DNA from: Saussurea involucrata
Lineage: Eukaryota > Streptophyta > Magnoliopsida > Asterales > Asteraceae
Direction of reading: 5' to 3'
Assembly (NCBI GenBank): GCA_033807775.1
Contig: JAWVWS010001048.1
Location: forward strand, 151,379 to 215,378
DNA length: 64,000 nt
The translations under genes were made by a program, and so were the position numbers. The notes beneath the pieces are model-generated. The model was given only the letters and a program-made list of their open reading frames with translations, did not search any database and was not told the origin of the DNA. The number at the start of each line of letters is the position of its first letter. Within the stretch, counting starts at the first letter, position 1. This document shows, piece after piece, positions 34,401-47,686 of this stretch.

Positions 34401-37400
34401 CATGTTAAAACGGGTTTTGCGCACTGTTTTTGTAAAATTCATATAAAATTGGTCATTGATCCAAAAAATATGCATTTTAGACGATTAGATTCCTAAGAAA
34501 TAGTAGTACGTTTTTAATTTAGATGTCAAATCTTAATTTGTTCTCTAAGTATGGGTATATCGTCAAAACGCTTGTAGGACGGAAGCTGTAACTTTTCAAA
34601 GTTGTTTTCTACTAAAAACTAGGGGTGCACATCGGTCGGGTCGGGTCGGGCCGAAAAACCCCCATCCCGATCGGGTTTTGGGTGGACAAAACAGGCCCCG
34701 AAACCCTTCCTAAGTAAAGTTCGAGTTTCGGACTTTGGGTCTAATCGGTTTTCGGGTTCATCGGGTCGGGTTCATCGGGTTTCGGACTTAGATCTAAGCA
34801 TAAAGTTCTGTTTGTTGAAAAATCCGTATAAAATCACTCACTCATTGGTCTGATTGAGGTGTATAATATATCGATGGAAAGCTCTCTGTGTCTAGAACAA
34901 CTTTCTAGTTTACAACGAGATCTAATTGCGACTTTAAGGGGCTCGAAATAATGTATTTCCAAAACTGGTCATGTTAAAACGGGTTTTGCGCACTGTTTTT
35001 GTAAAATTCATATAAAATTGGTCATTGATCCAAAAAATATGCATTTTAGACGATTAGATTCCTAAGAAATAGTAGTACGTTTTTAATTTAGATGTCAAAT
35101 CTTAATTTGTTCTCTAAGTATGGGTAAATCGTCAAAACGCTTGTAGGACGGAAGCTGTAACTTTTCAAAGTTGTTTTCTACTAAAAACTAGGGGTGAGCA
35201 TCGGTCGGGTCGGGTCGGGTCGGGCCGAAAAACCCCCATCCCGATCGGGTTTTGGGTGGACAAAACAGGCCCCGAAACCCTTCCTAAGTAAAGTTCGAGT
35301 TTTGGACTTTGGGTGTAATCGGTTTTCGGGTTCATCGGGTCGGGTTCATCGGGTTTCGGACATAGATCTAAGCATAAAGTTCTGTTTGTTGAAAAATCCG
35401 TATAAAATCACTCACTCATTGGTCTGATTGAGGTGTATAATATATCGATGGAAAGCTCTCTGTGTCTAGAACAACTTTCTAGTTTACAACGAGATCTAAT
35501 TGCGACTTTAAGGGGCTCGAAATAATGTATTTCCAAAACTGGTCATGTTAAAACGGGTTTTGCGCACTGTTTTTGTAAAATTCATATAAAATTGGTCATT
35601 GATCCAAAAAATATGCCTTTTAGACGATTAGATTCCTAAGAAATAGTAGTACGTTTTTAATTTAGATGTCAAATCTTAATTTGTTCTCTAAGTATGGGTA
35701 AATCGTCAAAACGCTTGTAGGACGGAAGCTGTAACTTTTCAAAGTTGTTTTCTACTAAAAACTAGGGGTGAGCATCGGTCGGGTCAGGTCGGGCCGGGCC
35801 GAAAAACCCCCATCCCGATCGGGTTTTGGGTGGACAAAACAGGCCCCGAAACCCTTCCTAAGTAAAGTTCGAGTTTCGGACTTTGGGTCTAATCGGTTTT
35901 CGGGTTCATCGGGTCGGGTTCATCGGGTTTCGAACTTAGATCTAAGCATAAAGTTCTGTTTGTTGAAAAATCCGTATAAAATCACTCACTCATTGGTCTG
36001 ATTGAGGTGTATAATATATCGATGGAAAGCTCTCTGTGTCTAGAACAACTTTCTAGTTTACAACGAGATCTAATTGTGACTTTAAGGGGCTAGAAATAAT
36101 GTATTTCCAAAACTGGTCATGTTAAAACGGGTTTTGCGCACTGTTTTTGTAAAATTCATATAAAATTGGTCATTGATCCAAAAAATATGCATTTTAGACG
36201 ATTAGATTCCTAAGAAATAGTAGTACGTTTTTAATTTATATGTCAAATCTTAATTTGTTCTCTAAGTATGGGTAAATCGTCAAAACGCTTGTAGGACGGA
36301 AGCTGTAACTTTTCAAAGTTGTTTTCTACTAAAAACTAGGGGTGAGCATCGGTCGGGTCGGGTCGGGCCGAAAAACCCCCATCCCGATCGGGTTTTGGGT
36401 GGACAAAACAGGCCCCGAAACCCTTCCTAAGTAAAGTTCGAGTTTCGGACTTTGGGTCTAATCGGTTTTCGGGTTCATCGGGTCGGGTTCATCGGGTTTC
36501 GCACTTAGATCTAAGCATAAAGTTATGTTTGTTGAAAAATCCGTATAAAATCACTCACTCGTTGGTCTGATTGAGGTGTATAATATATCGATGGAAAGCT
36601 CTCTGTGTCTAGAACAACCTTCTAGTTTACAACGAGATCTAATTGCGACTTTAAGGGGCTCGAAATAATGTATTTCCAAAACTGGTCATGTTAAAACGGG
36701 TTTTGCGCACTGTTTTTGTAAAATTCATATAAAATTGGTCATTGATCCAAAAAATATGCATTTTAGACGATTAGATTCCTAAGAAATAGTAGTACGTTTT
36801 TAATTTAGATGTCAAATCTTAATTTGTTCTCTAAGTATGGGTAAATCGTCAAAACGCTTGTAGGACGGAAGCTGTAACTTTTCAAAGTTGTTTTCTACTA
36901 AAAACTTGGGGTGAGCATCGGTCGGGTCGGGTCGGGCCGAAAAACCCCCATCCCGATCGGGTTTTGGGAGGACAAAACAGGCCCCAAAACCCTTCCTAAG
37001 TAAAGTTCGAGTTTCGGACTTTGGGTCTAATCGGTTTTCGGGTTCATCGGGTCGGGTTCATCGGGTTTCGGACTTAGATCTAAGCATAAAGTTCTGTTTG
37101 TTGAAAAATCCGTATAAAATCACTCACTCATTGGTCTGATTGAGGTGTATAATATATCGATGTAAAGCTCTCTGTGTCTAGAACAACTTTATAGTTTACA
37201 ACGAGATCTAATTGCGACTTTAAGGGGCTCGAAATAATGTATTTCCAAAACTGGTCATGTTAAAACGGGTTTTGCGCACTGTTTTTGTAAAATTCATATA
37301 AAATTGGTCATTGATCCAAAAAATATGCATTTTATACGATTAGATTCCTAAGAAATAGTAGTACGTTTTTAATTTAGATGTCAAATCTTAATTTGTTCTC

Positions 37401-38048
37401 TAAGTATGGGTAAATCGTCAAAACGCTTGTAGGACGGAAGCTGTAACTTTTCAAAGTTGTTTTCTACTAAAAACTAGGGGTGAGCATCGGTCGGGTCGGG
37501 TCGGGCCGAAAAACCCCCATCCCGATCGGGTTTTGGGTGGACAAAACAGGCACCGAAACCCTTCCTAAGTAAAGTTCGAGTTTCGTACTTTGGGTCTAAT
37601 CGGTTTTCGGGTTCATCGGGTCGGGTTCATCTGGTTTCGGACTTAGATCTAAGCATAAAGTTCTGTTTGTTGAAAAAACCGTATAAAATCACTCACTCAT
37701 TAGTCTGATTGAGGTGTATAATATATCGATGGAAAGCTCTCTGTGTCTAGAACAACTTTCTAGTTTACAACGAGATCTAATTGCGACTTTAAGGGGCTCG
37801 AAATAATGTATTTCCAAAACTGGTCATGTTAAAACGGGTTTTGCGCACTGTTTTTGTAAAATTCACATAAAATTGGTCATTGATCCAAAAAATATTCATT
37901 TTAGACGATTAGATTCCTAAGAAATAGTAGTACGTTTTTAATTTAGATGTCAAATCTTAATTTGTTCTCTAAGTATGGGTAAATCGTCAAAACGCTTGTA
38001 GGACGGAAGCTGTAACTTTTCAAAGTTGTTTTCTACTAAAAACTAGGG
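25493..38048 (+). repeat. Satellite, hexamer-derived higher-order block with shortened units
   Basis: Ordered types recur: GGGTTTCGAAC; GGGTTTCGCAC with AAGTTATG; CTTGGGGTGAG; TAATCTGTTTTC with GAGCTGTATAA; plain; GACATAGATC. The complete six-step order appears from 25493. Shortened versions follow: trimers at 28343 and 30049 (1706 bp apart) and pentamer-sized steps at 32339 and 35194 (2855 bp each, both with lengths 574, 574, 569, 569, 569). Confidence 0.82.
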
Positions 38049-41000
38049 GTGAGCATCGGTCGGGTCGGGTCGGGCCGAAAAACCCCCATCCCGATCGGGT
38101 TTTGGGTGGACAAAACAGGCCCCGAAACCCTTCCTAAGTAAAGTTCGAGTTTCGGACTTTGGGTCTAATCGGTTTTCGGGTTCATCTGGTCGGGTTCATC
38201 GGGTTTCGGACTTAGATCTAAGCATAAAGTTCTGTTTGTTGAAAAATCCGTATAAAATCACTCACTCATTGGTCTGATTGAGGTGTATAATATATCGATG
38301 GAAAGCTCTCTGTGTCTAGAACAACTTTCTAGTTTACAACGAGATCTAATTGCGACTTTAAGGGGCTCGAAATAATGTATTTCCAAAACTGGTCATGTTA
38401 AAACGGGTTTTGCGCACTTTTTTTGTAAAATTCATATAAAATTGGTCATTGATCCAAAAAATATGCATTTTAGACGATTAGATTCCTAAGAAATAGTAGT
38501 ACGTTTTTAATTTAGATGTCAAATCTTAATTTGTCTCTAAGTATGGGTAAATCGTCAAAACGCTTGTAGGACGGAAGCTGTAACTTTTCAAAGTTGTTTT
38601 CTACTAAAAACTAGGGGTGAGCATCGGTCGGGTCAGGTCGGGCCGGGCCGAAAAACCCCCATCCCGATCGGGTTTTGGGTGGACAAAACAGGCCCCGAAA
38701 CCCTTCCTAAGTAAAGTTCGAGTTTCGGACTTTGGGTCTAATCGGTTTTCGGGTTCATCGGATTTCGAACTTAGATCTAAGCATAAAGTTCTGTTTGTTG
38801 AAAAACCGTATAAAATCACTAACTCATTGGTCTGATTGAGGTGTATAATATATCGATGGAAAGCTCTCTGTGTCTAGAACAACTTTCTAGTTTACAACGA
38901 GATCTAATTGCGACTTTAAGGGGCTCGAAATAATGTATTTCCAAAACTGGTCATGTTAAAACGGGTTTTGCGCACTTTTTTGTAAAATTCATATAAAATT
39001 GGTCATTGATCCAAAAAATATGCATTTTAGACGATTAGATTCCTAAGAAATAGTAGTACGTTTTTAATTTAGATGTCAAATCTTAATTTGTCTCTAAGTA
39101 TGGGTAAATCGTCAAAACGCTTGTAGGACGGAAGCTGTAACTTTTCAAAGTTGTTTTCTACTAAAAACTAGGGGTGAGCATCGGTCGGGTCAGGTCGGGC
39201 CGGGCCGAAAAACCCCCATCCCGATCGGGTTTTGGGTGGACAAAACAGGCCCCGAAACCCTTCCTAAGTAAAGTTCGAGTTTCAGACTTTGGGTCTAATC
39301 GGTTTTCGGGTTCATCGGGTCGGGTTCATCGGGTTTCGAACTTAGATCTAAGCATAAAGTTCTGTTTGTTGAAAAATCCGTATAAAATCACTCACTCATT
39401 GGTCTAATTGAGGTGTATAATATATCGATGGAAAGCTCTCTGTGTCTAGAACAACTCTCTAGTTTACAACGAGTTCTAATTGTGACTTTAAGGGGCTCGA
39501 AATAGTGTATTTCCAAAACTGGTCATGTTAAAACGGTTTTTGCGCACTGTTTTTGTAAAAGTCATATAAAATTGGTCATTGATCCAAAAAATGTGCATTT
39601 TAAACGATTAGATTCCTAAGAAATAGTAGTACGTTTTTTATTTAGATGTCAAATCTTAATTTGTTCTCTAAGTATATGAGTAAATCGTCAAAACGCTTGT
39701 AGGACGGAAGCTGTAACTTTTCAAAGTTGTTTTCTACTAAAAACTAGGGGTGAGCATCGGTCGGGTCGGGTCGGGCCGAAAAACCCCCATCCCGATCGGG
39801 TTTTGGGTGGACAAAACAGGCCCCGAAACCCTTCCTAAGTAAAGTTCGAGTTTCGGACTTTGGGTCTAATCGGTTTTCGGGTTCATCGGGTCGGGTTCAT
39901 CGGGTTTCAGACATAGATCTAAGCATAAAGTTCTGTTTGTTGAAAAATCCGTATAAAATCACTCACTCATTGGTCTGATTGAGGTGTATAATATATCGAT
40001 GGAAAGCTCTCTGTGTCTAGAACAACTCTCTAGTTTACAACGAGTTCTAATTGTGACTTTAAGGGGATCGAAATAGTGTATTTCCAAAACTGGTCATGTT
40101 AAAACGGGTTTTGCGCACTATTTTTGTAAAATTCATATAAAATTGGTCATTGATCCAAAAAATATGCATTTTAGACGATTAGATTCCTAAGAAATAGTAG
40201 TACGTTTTTAATTTAGATGTCAAATCTTAATTTGTTCTCTAAGTATGGGTAAATCGTCAAAACGCTTGTAAGACGGAAGCTGTAACTTTTCAAAGTTGTT
40301 TTCTACTAAAAACTAGGGGTGAGCATCGGTCGGGTCAGGTCGGGCCGGGCCGAAAAAACCCCATCCCGATCGGGTTTTGGGTGGACAAAACAGGCCCCGA
40401 AACCCTTCCTAAGTAAAGTTCGAGTTTCGGACTTTGGGTCTAATCGGTTTTCGGGTTCATCGGGTCGGGTTCATCGGGTTTCGGACATAGATCTAAGCAT
40501 AAAGTTCTGTTTGTTGAAAAATGTATAAAATCACTCACTCATTGGTCTGATTGAGGTGTATAATATATCGATGGAAAGCTCTCTGTGTCTAGAACAACTT
40601 TCTTGTTTACAACGAGATCTAATTGCGACTTTAAGGGGCTCGAAATAATGTATTTCCAAAACTGGTCATGTTAAAACGGGTTTTGCGCACTGTTTTTGTA
40701 AAATTCATATAAAATTGGTCATTGATCCAAAAAATATGCATTTTAGACGATTAGATTCCTAAGAAATAGTAGTACGTTTTTAATTTAGATGTCAAATCTT
40801 AATTTGTTCTCTAAGTATGGGTAAATCGTCAAAACGCTTGTAGGACGGAAGCTGTAACTTTTCAAAGTTGTTTTCTACGAAAAACTAGGGGTGAGCATCG
40901 GTCGGGTCAGGTCGGGCCGGGCCGAAAAACCCCCATCCCGATCGGGTTTTGGGTGGACAAAACAGGCCCCGAAACCCTTCCTAAGTAAAGTTCGAGTTTC

Positions 41001-42033
41001 GGACTTTGGGTCTAATCGGTTTTCGGGTTCATCGGGTCGGGTTCATCGGGTTTCGAACTTAGATCTAAGCATAAAGTTCTGTTTGTTGAAAAATCCGTAT
41101 AAAATCACTCACTCATTGGTCTGATTGAGGTGTATAATATATCGATGGAAAGCTCTCTGTGTCTAGAACAACTTTCTAGTTTACAACGAGATCTAATTGT
41201 GACTTTAAGGGGCTAGAAATAAAGTATTTCCAAAACTGGTCATGTTAAAACGGGTTTTGCGCACTGTTTTTGTAAAATTCATATAAAATTGGTCATTGAT
41301 CCAAAAAATATGCATTTTAGACGATTAGATTCCTAAGAAATAGTAGTACGTTTTTAATTTAGATGTCAAATCTTAATTTGTTCTCTAAGTATGGGTAAAT
41401 CGTCAAAAAGCTTGTAGGACGGAAGCTGTAACTTTTCAAAGTTGTTTTCTACTAAAAACTAGGGGTGAGCATCGGTCGGGTCGGGTCGGGCCGAAAAACC
41501 CCCATCCCGATCGGGTTTTGGGTGGACAAAACAGGCCCCGAAACCCTTCCTAAGTAAAGTTCGAGTTTCGGACTTTGGGTCTAATCGGTTTTCGGGTTCA
41601 TCGGGTCGGGTTCATCGGGTTTCGCACTTAGATCTAAGCATAAAGTTATGTTTGTTGAAAAATACGTATAAAATCACTCACTCATTGGTCTGATTGAGGT
41701 GTATAATATATCGATGGAAAGCTCTCTGTGTCTAGAACAACCTTCTAGTTTACAACGAGATCTAATTGCGACTTTAAGGGGCTCGAAATAATGTATTTCC
41801 AAAACTGGTCATGTTAAAACGGGTTTTGCGCACTGTTTTTGTAAAATTCATATAAAATTGGTCATTGATCCAAAAAATATGCATTTTAGACGATTAGATT
41901 CCTAAGAAATAGTAGTACGTTTTTAATTTAGATGTAAAATCTTAATTTGTTCTCTAAGTATGGGTAAATCGTCAAAACGCTTGTAGGACGGAAGCTGTAA
42001 CTTTTCAAAGTTGTTTTCTACGAAAAACTAGGG

Positions 42034-45000
42034 GTGAGCATCGGTCGGGTCAGGTCGGGCCAGGCCGAAAAACCCCCATCCCGATCGGGTTTTGGGTGGA
42101 CAAAACAGGCCCCGAAACCCTTCCTAAGTAAAGTTCGAGTTTCGGACTTTGGGTCTAATCGGTTTTCGGGTTCATCGGGTTTCGGACTTAGATCTAAGCA
42201 TAAAGTTCTGTTTGTTGAAAAATCCGTATAAAATCACTCACTCATTGGTCTGATTGAGGTGTATAATATATCGATGGAAAGCTCTCTGTGTCTAGAACAA
42301 CTTTCTAGTTTACAACGAGATCTAATTGCGACTTTAAGGGGCTCGAAATAATGTATTTCCAAAACAGGTCATGTTAAAACGGGTTTTGCGCACTGTTTTT
42401 GTAAAATTCATATAAAATTGGTCATTGATCCAAAAAATATGTATTTTATACGATTAGATTCCTAAGAAATAGTAGTACGTTTTTAATTTAGATGTCAAAT
42501 CTTAATTTGTTCTCTAAGTATGGGTAAATCGTCAAAACGCTTGTAGGACGGAAGCTGTAACTTTTCAAAGTTGTTTTCTACTAAAAACTAGGGGTGAGCA
42601 TCGGTCGGGTCGGGTCGGGCCGAAAAACCCCCATCCCGATCGGGTTTTGGGTGGACAAAACAGGCCCCGAAACCCTTCCTAAGTAAAGTTCGAGTTTCGG
42701 ACTTTGGGTCTAATCGGTTTTCGGGTTCATCGGGTCGGGTTCATCGGGTTTCGGACTTAGATCTAAGCATAAAGTTCTGTTTGTTGAAAAACCGTATAAA
42801 ATCACTCACTCATTGGTCTGATTGAGGTGTATAATATATCGATGGAAAGCTCTCTGTGTCTAGAACAACTTTCTAGTTTACAACGAGATCTAATTGCGAC
42901 TTTAAGGGGCTCGAAATAATGTATTTCCAAAACTGGTCATGTTAAAACGGGTTTTGCGCACTGTTTTTGTAAAATTCATATAAAATTGGTCATTGATCCA
43001 AAAAATATGCATTTTTGACGATTAGATTCCTAAGAAATAGTAGTACGTTTTTAATTTAGATGTCAAATCTTAATTTGTTCTCTAAGTATGGGTAAATCGT
43101 CAAAACGCTTGTAGGACGGAAGCTGTAACTTTTCAAAGTTGTTTTCTACTAAAAACTAGGGGTGAGCATCGGTCGGGTCGGGTCGGGCCGAAAAACCCCC
43201 ATCCCGATCGGGTTTTGGGTGGACAAAACAGGCCCTGAAACCCTTCCTGAGTAAAGTTCGAGTTTCGGACTTTGGGTCTAATCGGTTTTCGGGTTCATCG
43301 GGTCGGGTTCATCGGGTTTCGGACTTAGATCTAAGCATAAGTTCTGTTTGTTGAAAAATCCGTATAAAATCACTCACTCATTGGTCTGATTGAGGTGTAT
43401 AATATATCGATGAAAAGCTCTCTGTGTCTAGAACAACTCTCTAGTTTACAACGAGTTCTAATTGTGACTTTAAGGGGCTCGAAATAGTGTATTTCCAAAA
43501 CTGGTCAAGTTAAAACGGGTTTTGCGCACTATTTTTGTAAAATTCATATAAAATTGGTCATTGATCCAAAAAATATGCATTTTAGACGATTAGATTCCTA
43601 AGAAATAGTAGTACGTTTTTAATTTAGATGTCAAATCTTAATTTGTTCTCTAAGTATGGGTAAATCGTCAAAACGCTTGTAGGACGGAAGCTGTAACTTT
43701 TCAAAGTTGTTTTCTACTAAAAACTAGGGGTGAGCATCGGTCGGGTCAGGTCGGGCCGGGACGAAAAAACCCCATCCCGATCGGGTTTTGGGTGGACAAA
43801 ACAGGCCCCGAAACCCTTCCTAAGTAAAGTTCGAGTTTCGGACTTTGGGTCTAATCGGTTTTCGGGTTCATCGGGTTTTGGACTTAGATCTAAGCATAAA
43901 GTTCTGTTTGTTGAAAAATCCGTATAAAATCACTCACTCATTGGTCTGATTGAGGTGTATAATATATCGATGGAAAGCTCTCTGTGTCTAGAACAACTTT
44001 CTAGTTTACAACGAGATCTAATTGCGACTTTAAGGGGCTCGAAATAATGTATTTCCAAAACTGGTCATGTTAAAACGGGTTTTGCGCACTGTTTTTGTAA
44101 AATTCATATAAAATTGGTCATTGATCCAAAAAATATGTATTTTATACGATTAGATTCCTAAGAAATAGTAGTACGTTTTTAATTTAGATGTCAAATCTTA
44201 ATTTGTTCTCTAAGTATGGGTAAATCGTCAAAACGCTTGTAGGACGGAAGCTGTAACTTTTCAAAGTTGTTTTCTACTAAAAACTAGGGGTGAGCATCGG
44301 TCGGGTCGGGTCGGGCCGAAAAACCCCCATCCCGATCGGGTTTTGGGTGGACAAAACAGGCCCCGAAACCCTTCCTAAGTAAAGTTCGAGTTTCGGACTT
44401 TGGGTCTAATCGGTTTTCGGGTTCATCGGGTCGGGTTCATCGGGTTTCGGACTTAGATCTAAGCATAAAGTTCTGTTTGTTGAAAAAACCGTATAAAATC
44501 ACTCACTCATTGGTCTGATTGAGGTGTATAATATATCGATGGAAAGATCTCTGTGTCTAGAACAACTTTCTAGTTTACAACGAGATCTAATTGCGACTTT
44601 AAGGGGCTCGAAATAATGTATTTCCAAAACTGGTCATGTTAAAACGGGTTTTGCGCACTGTTTTTGTAAAATTCATATAAAATTGGTCATTGATCCAAAA
44701 AATATGCATTTTAGACGATTAGATTCCTAAGAAATAGTAGTACGTTTTTAATTTAGATGCCAAATCTTAATTTGTTCTCTAAGTATGGGTAAATCGTCAA
44801 AACGCTTGTAGGACGGAAGCTGTAATTTTTCAAAGTTGTTTTCTACTAAAAACTAGGGGTGAGCATCGGTCGGGTCGGGTCGGGCCGAAAAACCCCCATC
44901 CCGATCGGGTTTTGGGTGGACAAAACAGGCCCTGAAACCCCTCCTAAGAAAAGTTCGAGTTTCGGACTTTGGGTCTAATCGGTTTTCGGGTTCATCGGGT

Positions 45001-47110
45001 TTCGGACTTAGATCTAAGCATAAAGTTCTGTTTGTTGAAAAATCCGTATAAAATCACTCACTCATTGGTCTGATTGAGGTGTATAATATATCGATGGAAA
45101 GCTCTATGTGTCTAGAACAACTTTCTAGTTTACAACGAGATCTAATTGCGACTTTAAGGGGCTCGAAATAATGTATTTCCAAAACTGGTCATGTTAAAAC
45201 GGGTTTTGCGCACTTTTTTTGTAAAATTCATATAAAATTGGTCATTGATCCAAAAAATATGCATTTTAGACTATTAGATTCCTAAGAAATAGTAGTATGT
45301 TTTTAATTTAGATGTCAAATCTTAATTTGTTCTCTAAGTATGGGTAAATCGTCAAAACGCTTGTAGGACGGAAGCTGTAACTTTTCAAAGTTGTTTTCTA
45401 CTAAAAACTAGGGGTGAGCATCGGTCGGGTCAGGTCGGGTCGGGCCGAAAAACCCCCATCCCGATCGGGTTTTGGGTGGACAAAACAGGCCCGAAACCCT
45501 TCCTAAGTAAAGTTCGAGTTTCGGACTTTGGGTCTAATCGGTTTTCGGGTTCATCGGGTTTCGGACTTAGATCTAAGCATAAAGTTCTGTTTGTTGAAAA
45601 ATCCGTATAAAATCACTCACTCATTGGTCTGATTGAGGTGTATAATATATCGATGGAAAGCTCTCTGTGTCTAGAACAACTTTCTAGTTTACAACGAGAT
45701 CTAATTGCGACTTTAAGGGGCTCGAAATAATGTATTTCCAAAACTGGTCATGTTAAAACGGGTTTTGCGCACTGTTTTTGTAAAATTCATATAAAATTGG
45801 TCATTGATCCAAAAAATATGTATTTTATACGATTAGATTCCTAAGAAATAGTAGTACGTTTTTAATTTAGATGTCAAATCTTAATTTGTTCTCTAAGTAT
45901 GGGTAAATCGTCAAAACGCTTGTAGGACGGAAGCTGTAACTTTTCAAAGTTGTTTTCTACTAAAAACTAGGGGTGAGCATCGGTCGGGTCGGGTCGGGCC
46001 GAAAAACCCCCATCCCGATCGGGTTTTGGGTGGACAAAACAGGCCCCGAAACCCTTCCTAAGTAAAGTTCGAGTTTCGGACTTTGGGTCTAATCGGTTTT
46101 CGGGTTCATCGGGTCGGGTTCATCGGGTTTCGGACTTAGATCTAAGCATAAAGTTCTGTTTGTTGAAAAAACCGTATAAAATCACTCACTCATTGGTCTG
46201 ATTGAGGTGTATAATATATCGATGGAAAGCTCTCTGTGTCTAGAACAACTTTCTAGTTTACAACGAGATCTAATTGCGACTTTAAGGGGCTCGAAATAAT
46301 GTATTTCCAAAACTGGTCATGTTAAAACGGGTTTTGCGCACTGTTTTTGTAAAATTCATATAAAATTGGTCATTGATCCAAAAAATATGCATTTTAGACG
46401 ATTAGATTCCTAAGAAATAGTAGTACGTTTTTAATTTAGATGTCAAATCTTAATTTGTTCTCTAAGTATGGGTAAATCGTCAAAACGCTTGTAGGACGGA
46501 AGCTGTAACTTTTCAAAGTTGTTTTCTACTAAAAACTAGGGGTGAGCATCGGTCGGGTCGGGTCGGGCCGAAAAACCCCCATCCCGATCGGGTTTTGGGT
46601 GGACAAAACAGGCCCTGAAACCCTTCCTAAGTAAAGTTCGAGTTTCGGACTTTGGGTCTAATCGGTTTTCGGGTTCATCGGGTCGGGTTCATCGGGTTTC
46701 GGACTTAGATCTAAGCATAAAGTTCTGTTTGTTGAAAAATCCGTATAAAATCACTCACTCATTGGTCTGATTGAGGTGTATAATATATCGATGGAAAGCT
46801 CTCTGTGTCTAGAACAACTTTCTAGTTTACAACGAGATCTAATTGCGACTTTAAGGGGCTCGAAATAATGTATTTCCAAAACTGGTCATGTTAAAACGGG
46901 TTTTGCGCACTTTTTTTGTAAAATTCATATAAAATTGGTCATTGATCCAAAAAATATGCATTTTAGACGATTAGATTCCTAAGAAATAGTAGTATGTTTT
47001 TAATTTAGATGTCAAATCTTAATTTGTTCTCTAAGTATGGGTAAATCGTCAAAACGCTTGTAGGACGGAAGCTGTAACTTTTCAAAGTTGTTTTCTACTA
47101 AAAACTAGGG
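42034..47110 (+). repeat. Satellite, trimer higher-order repeat, three copies (about 1.69 kb)
   Basis: Starts at 42034, 43730 and 45414, with the next at 47111. Each unit has a GGGTCAGGTCGGG monomer followed by GTATTTTATACG, a monomer ending AAACCGTAT, and a GGCCCTGAAAC monomer. The period is 1684-1697 bp. Confidence 0.82.
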
Positions 47111-47686
47111 GTGAGCATCGGTCGGGTCAGGTCGGGTCGGGCCGAAAAACCCCCATCCCGATCGAGTTTTGGGTGGACAAAACAGGCCCCGAAACCCTTC
47201 CTAAGTAAAGTTCGAGTTTCGGACTTTGGGTCTAATCGGTTTTCGGGTTCATCGGGTCGGGTTCATCGGATTTCGAACTTAGATCTAAGCATAAAGTTCT
47301 GTTTGTTGAAAAATCCGTATAAAATCACTCACTCATTGGTCTGATTGAGGTGTATAATATATCGATGGAAAGCTCTTTGTGTCTAGAACAACTCTCTAGT
47401 TTACAACGAGTTCTAATTGTGACTTTAAGGGGCTCGAAATAGTGTATTTCCAAAACTGGTCATGTTAAAACGGGTTTTGCGCACTGTTTTTGTAAAATTC
47501 ATATAAAATTGGTCATTGATCCAAAAAATATGCATTTTAGACGATTAGATTCCTAAGAAATAGTAGTACGTTTTTAATTTAGATGTGAAATCTTAATTTG
47601 TTCTCTAAGTATATGAGTAAATCGTCAAAACGCTTGTAGGACGGAAGCTGTAACTTTTCAAAGTTGTTTTCTACTAAAAACTAGGG

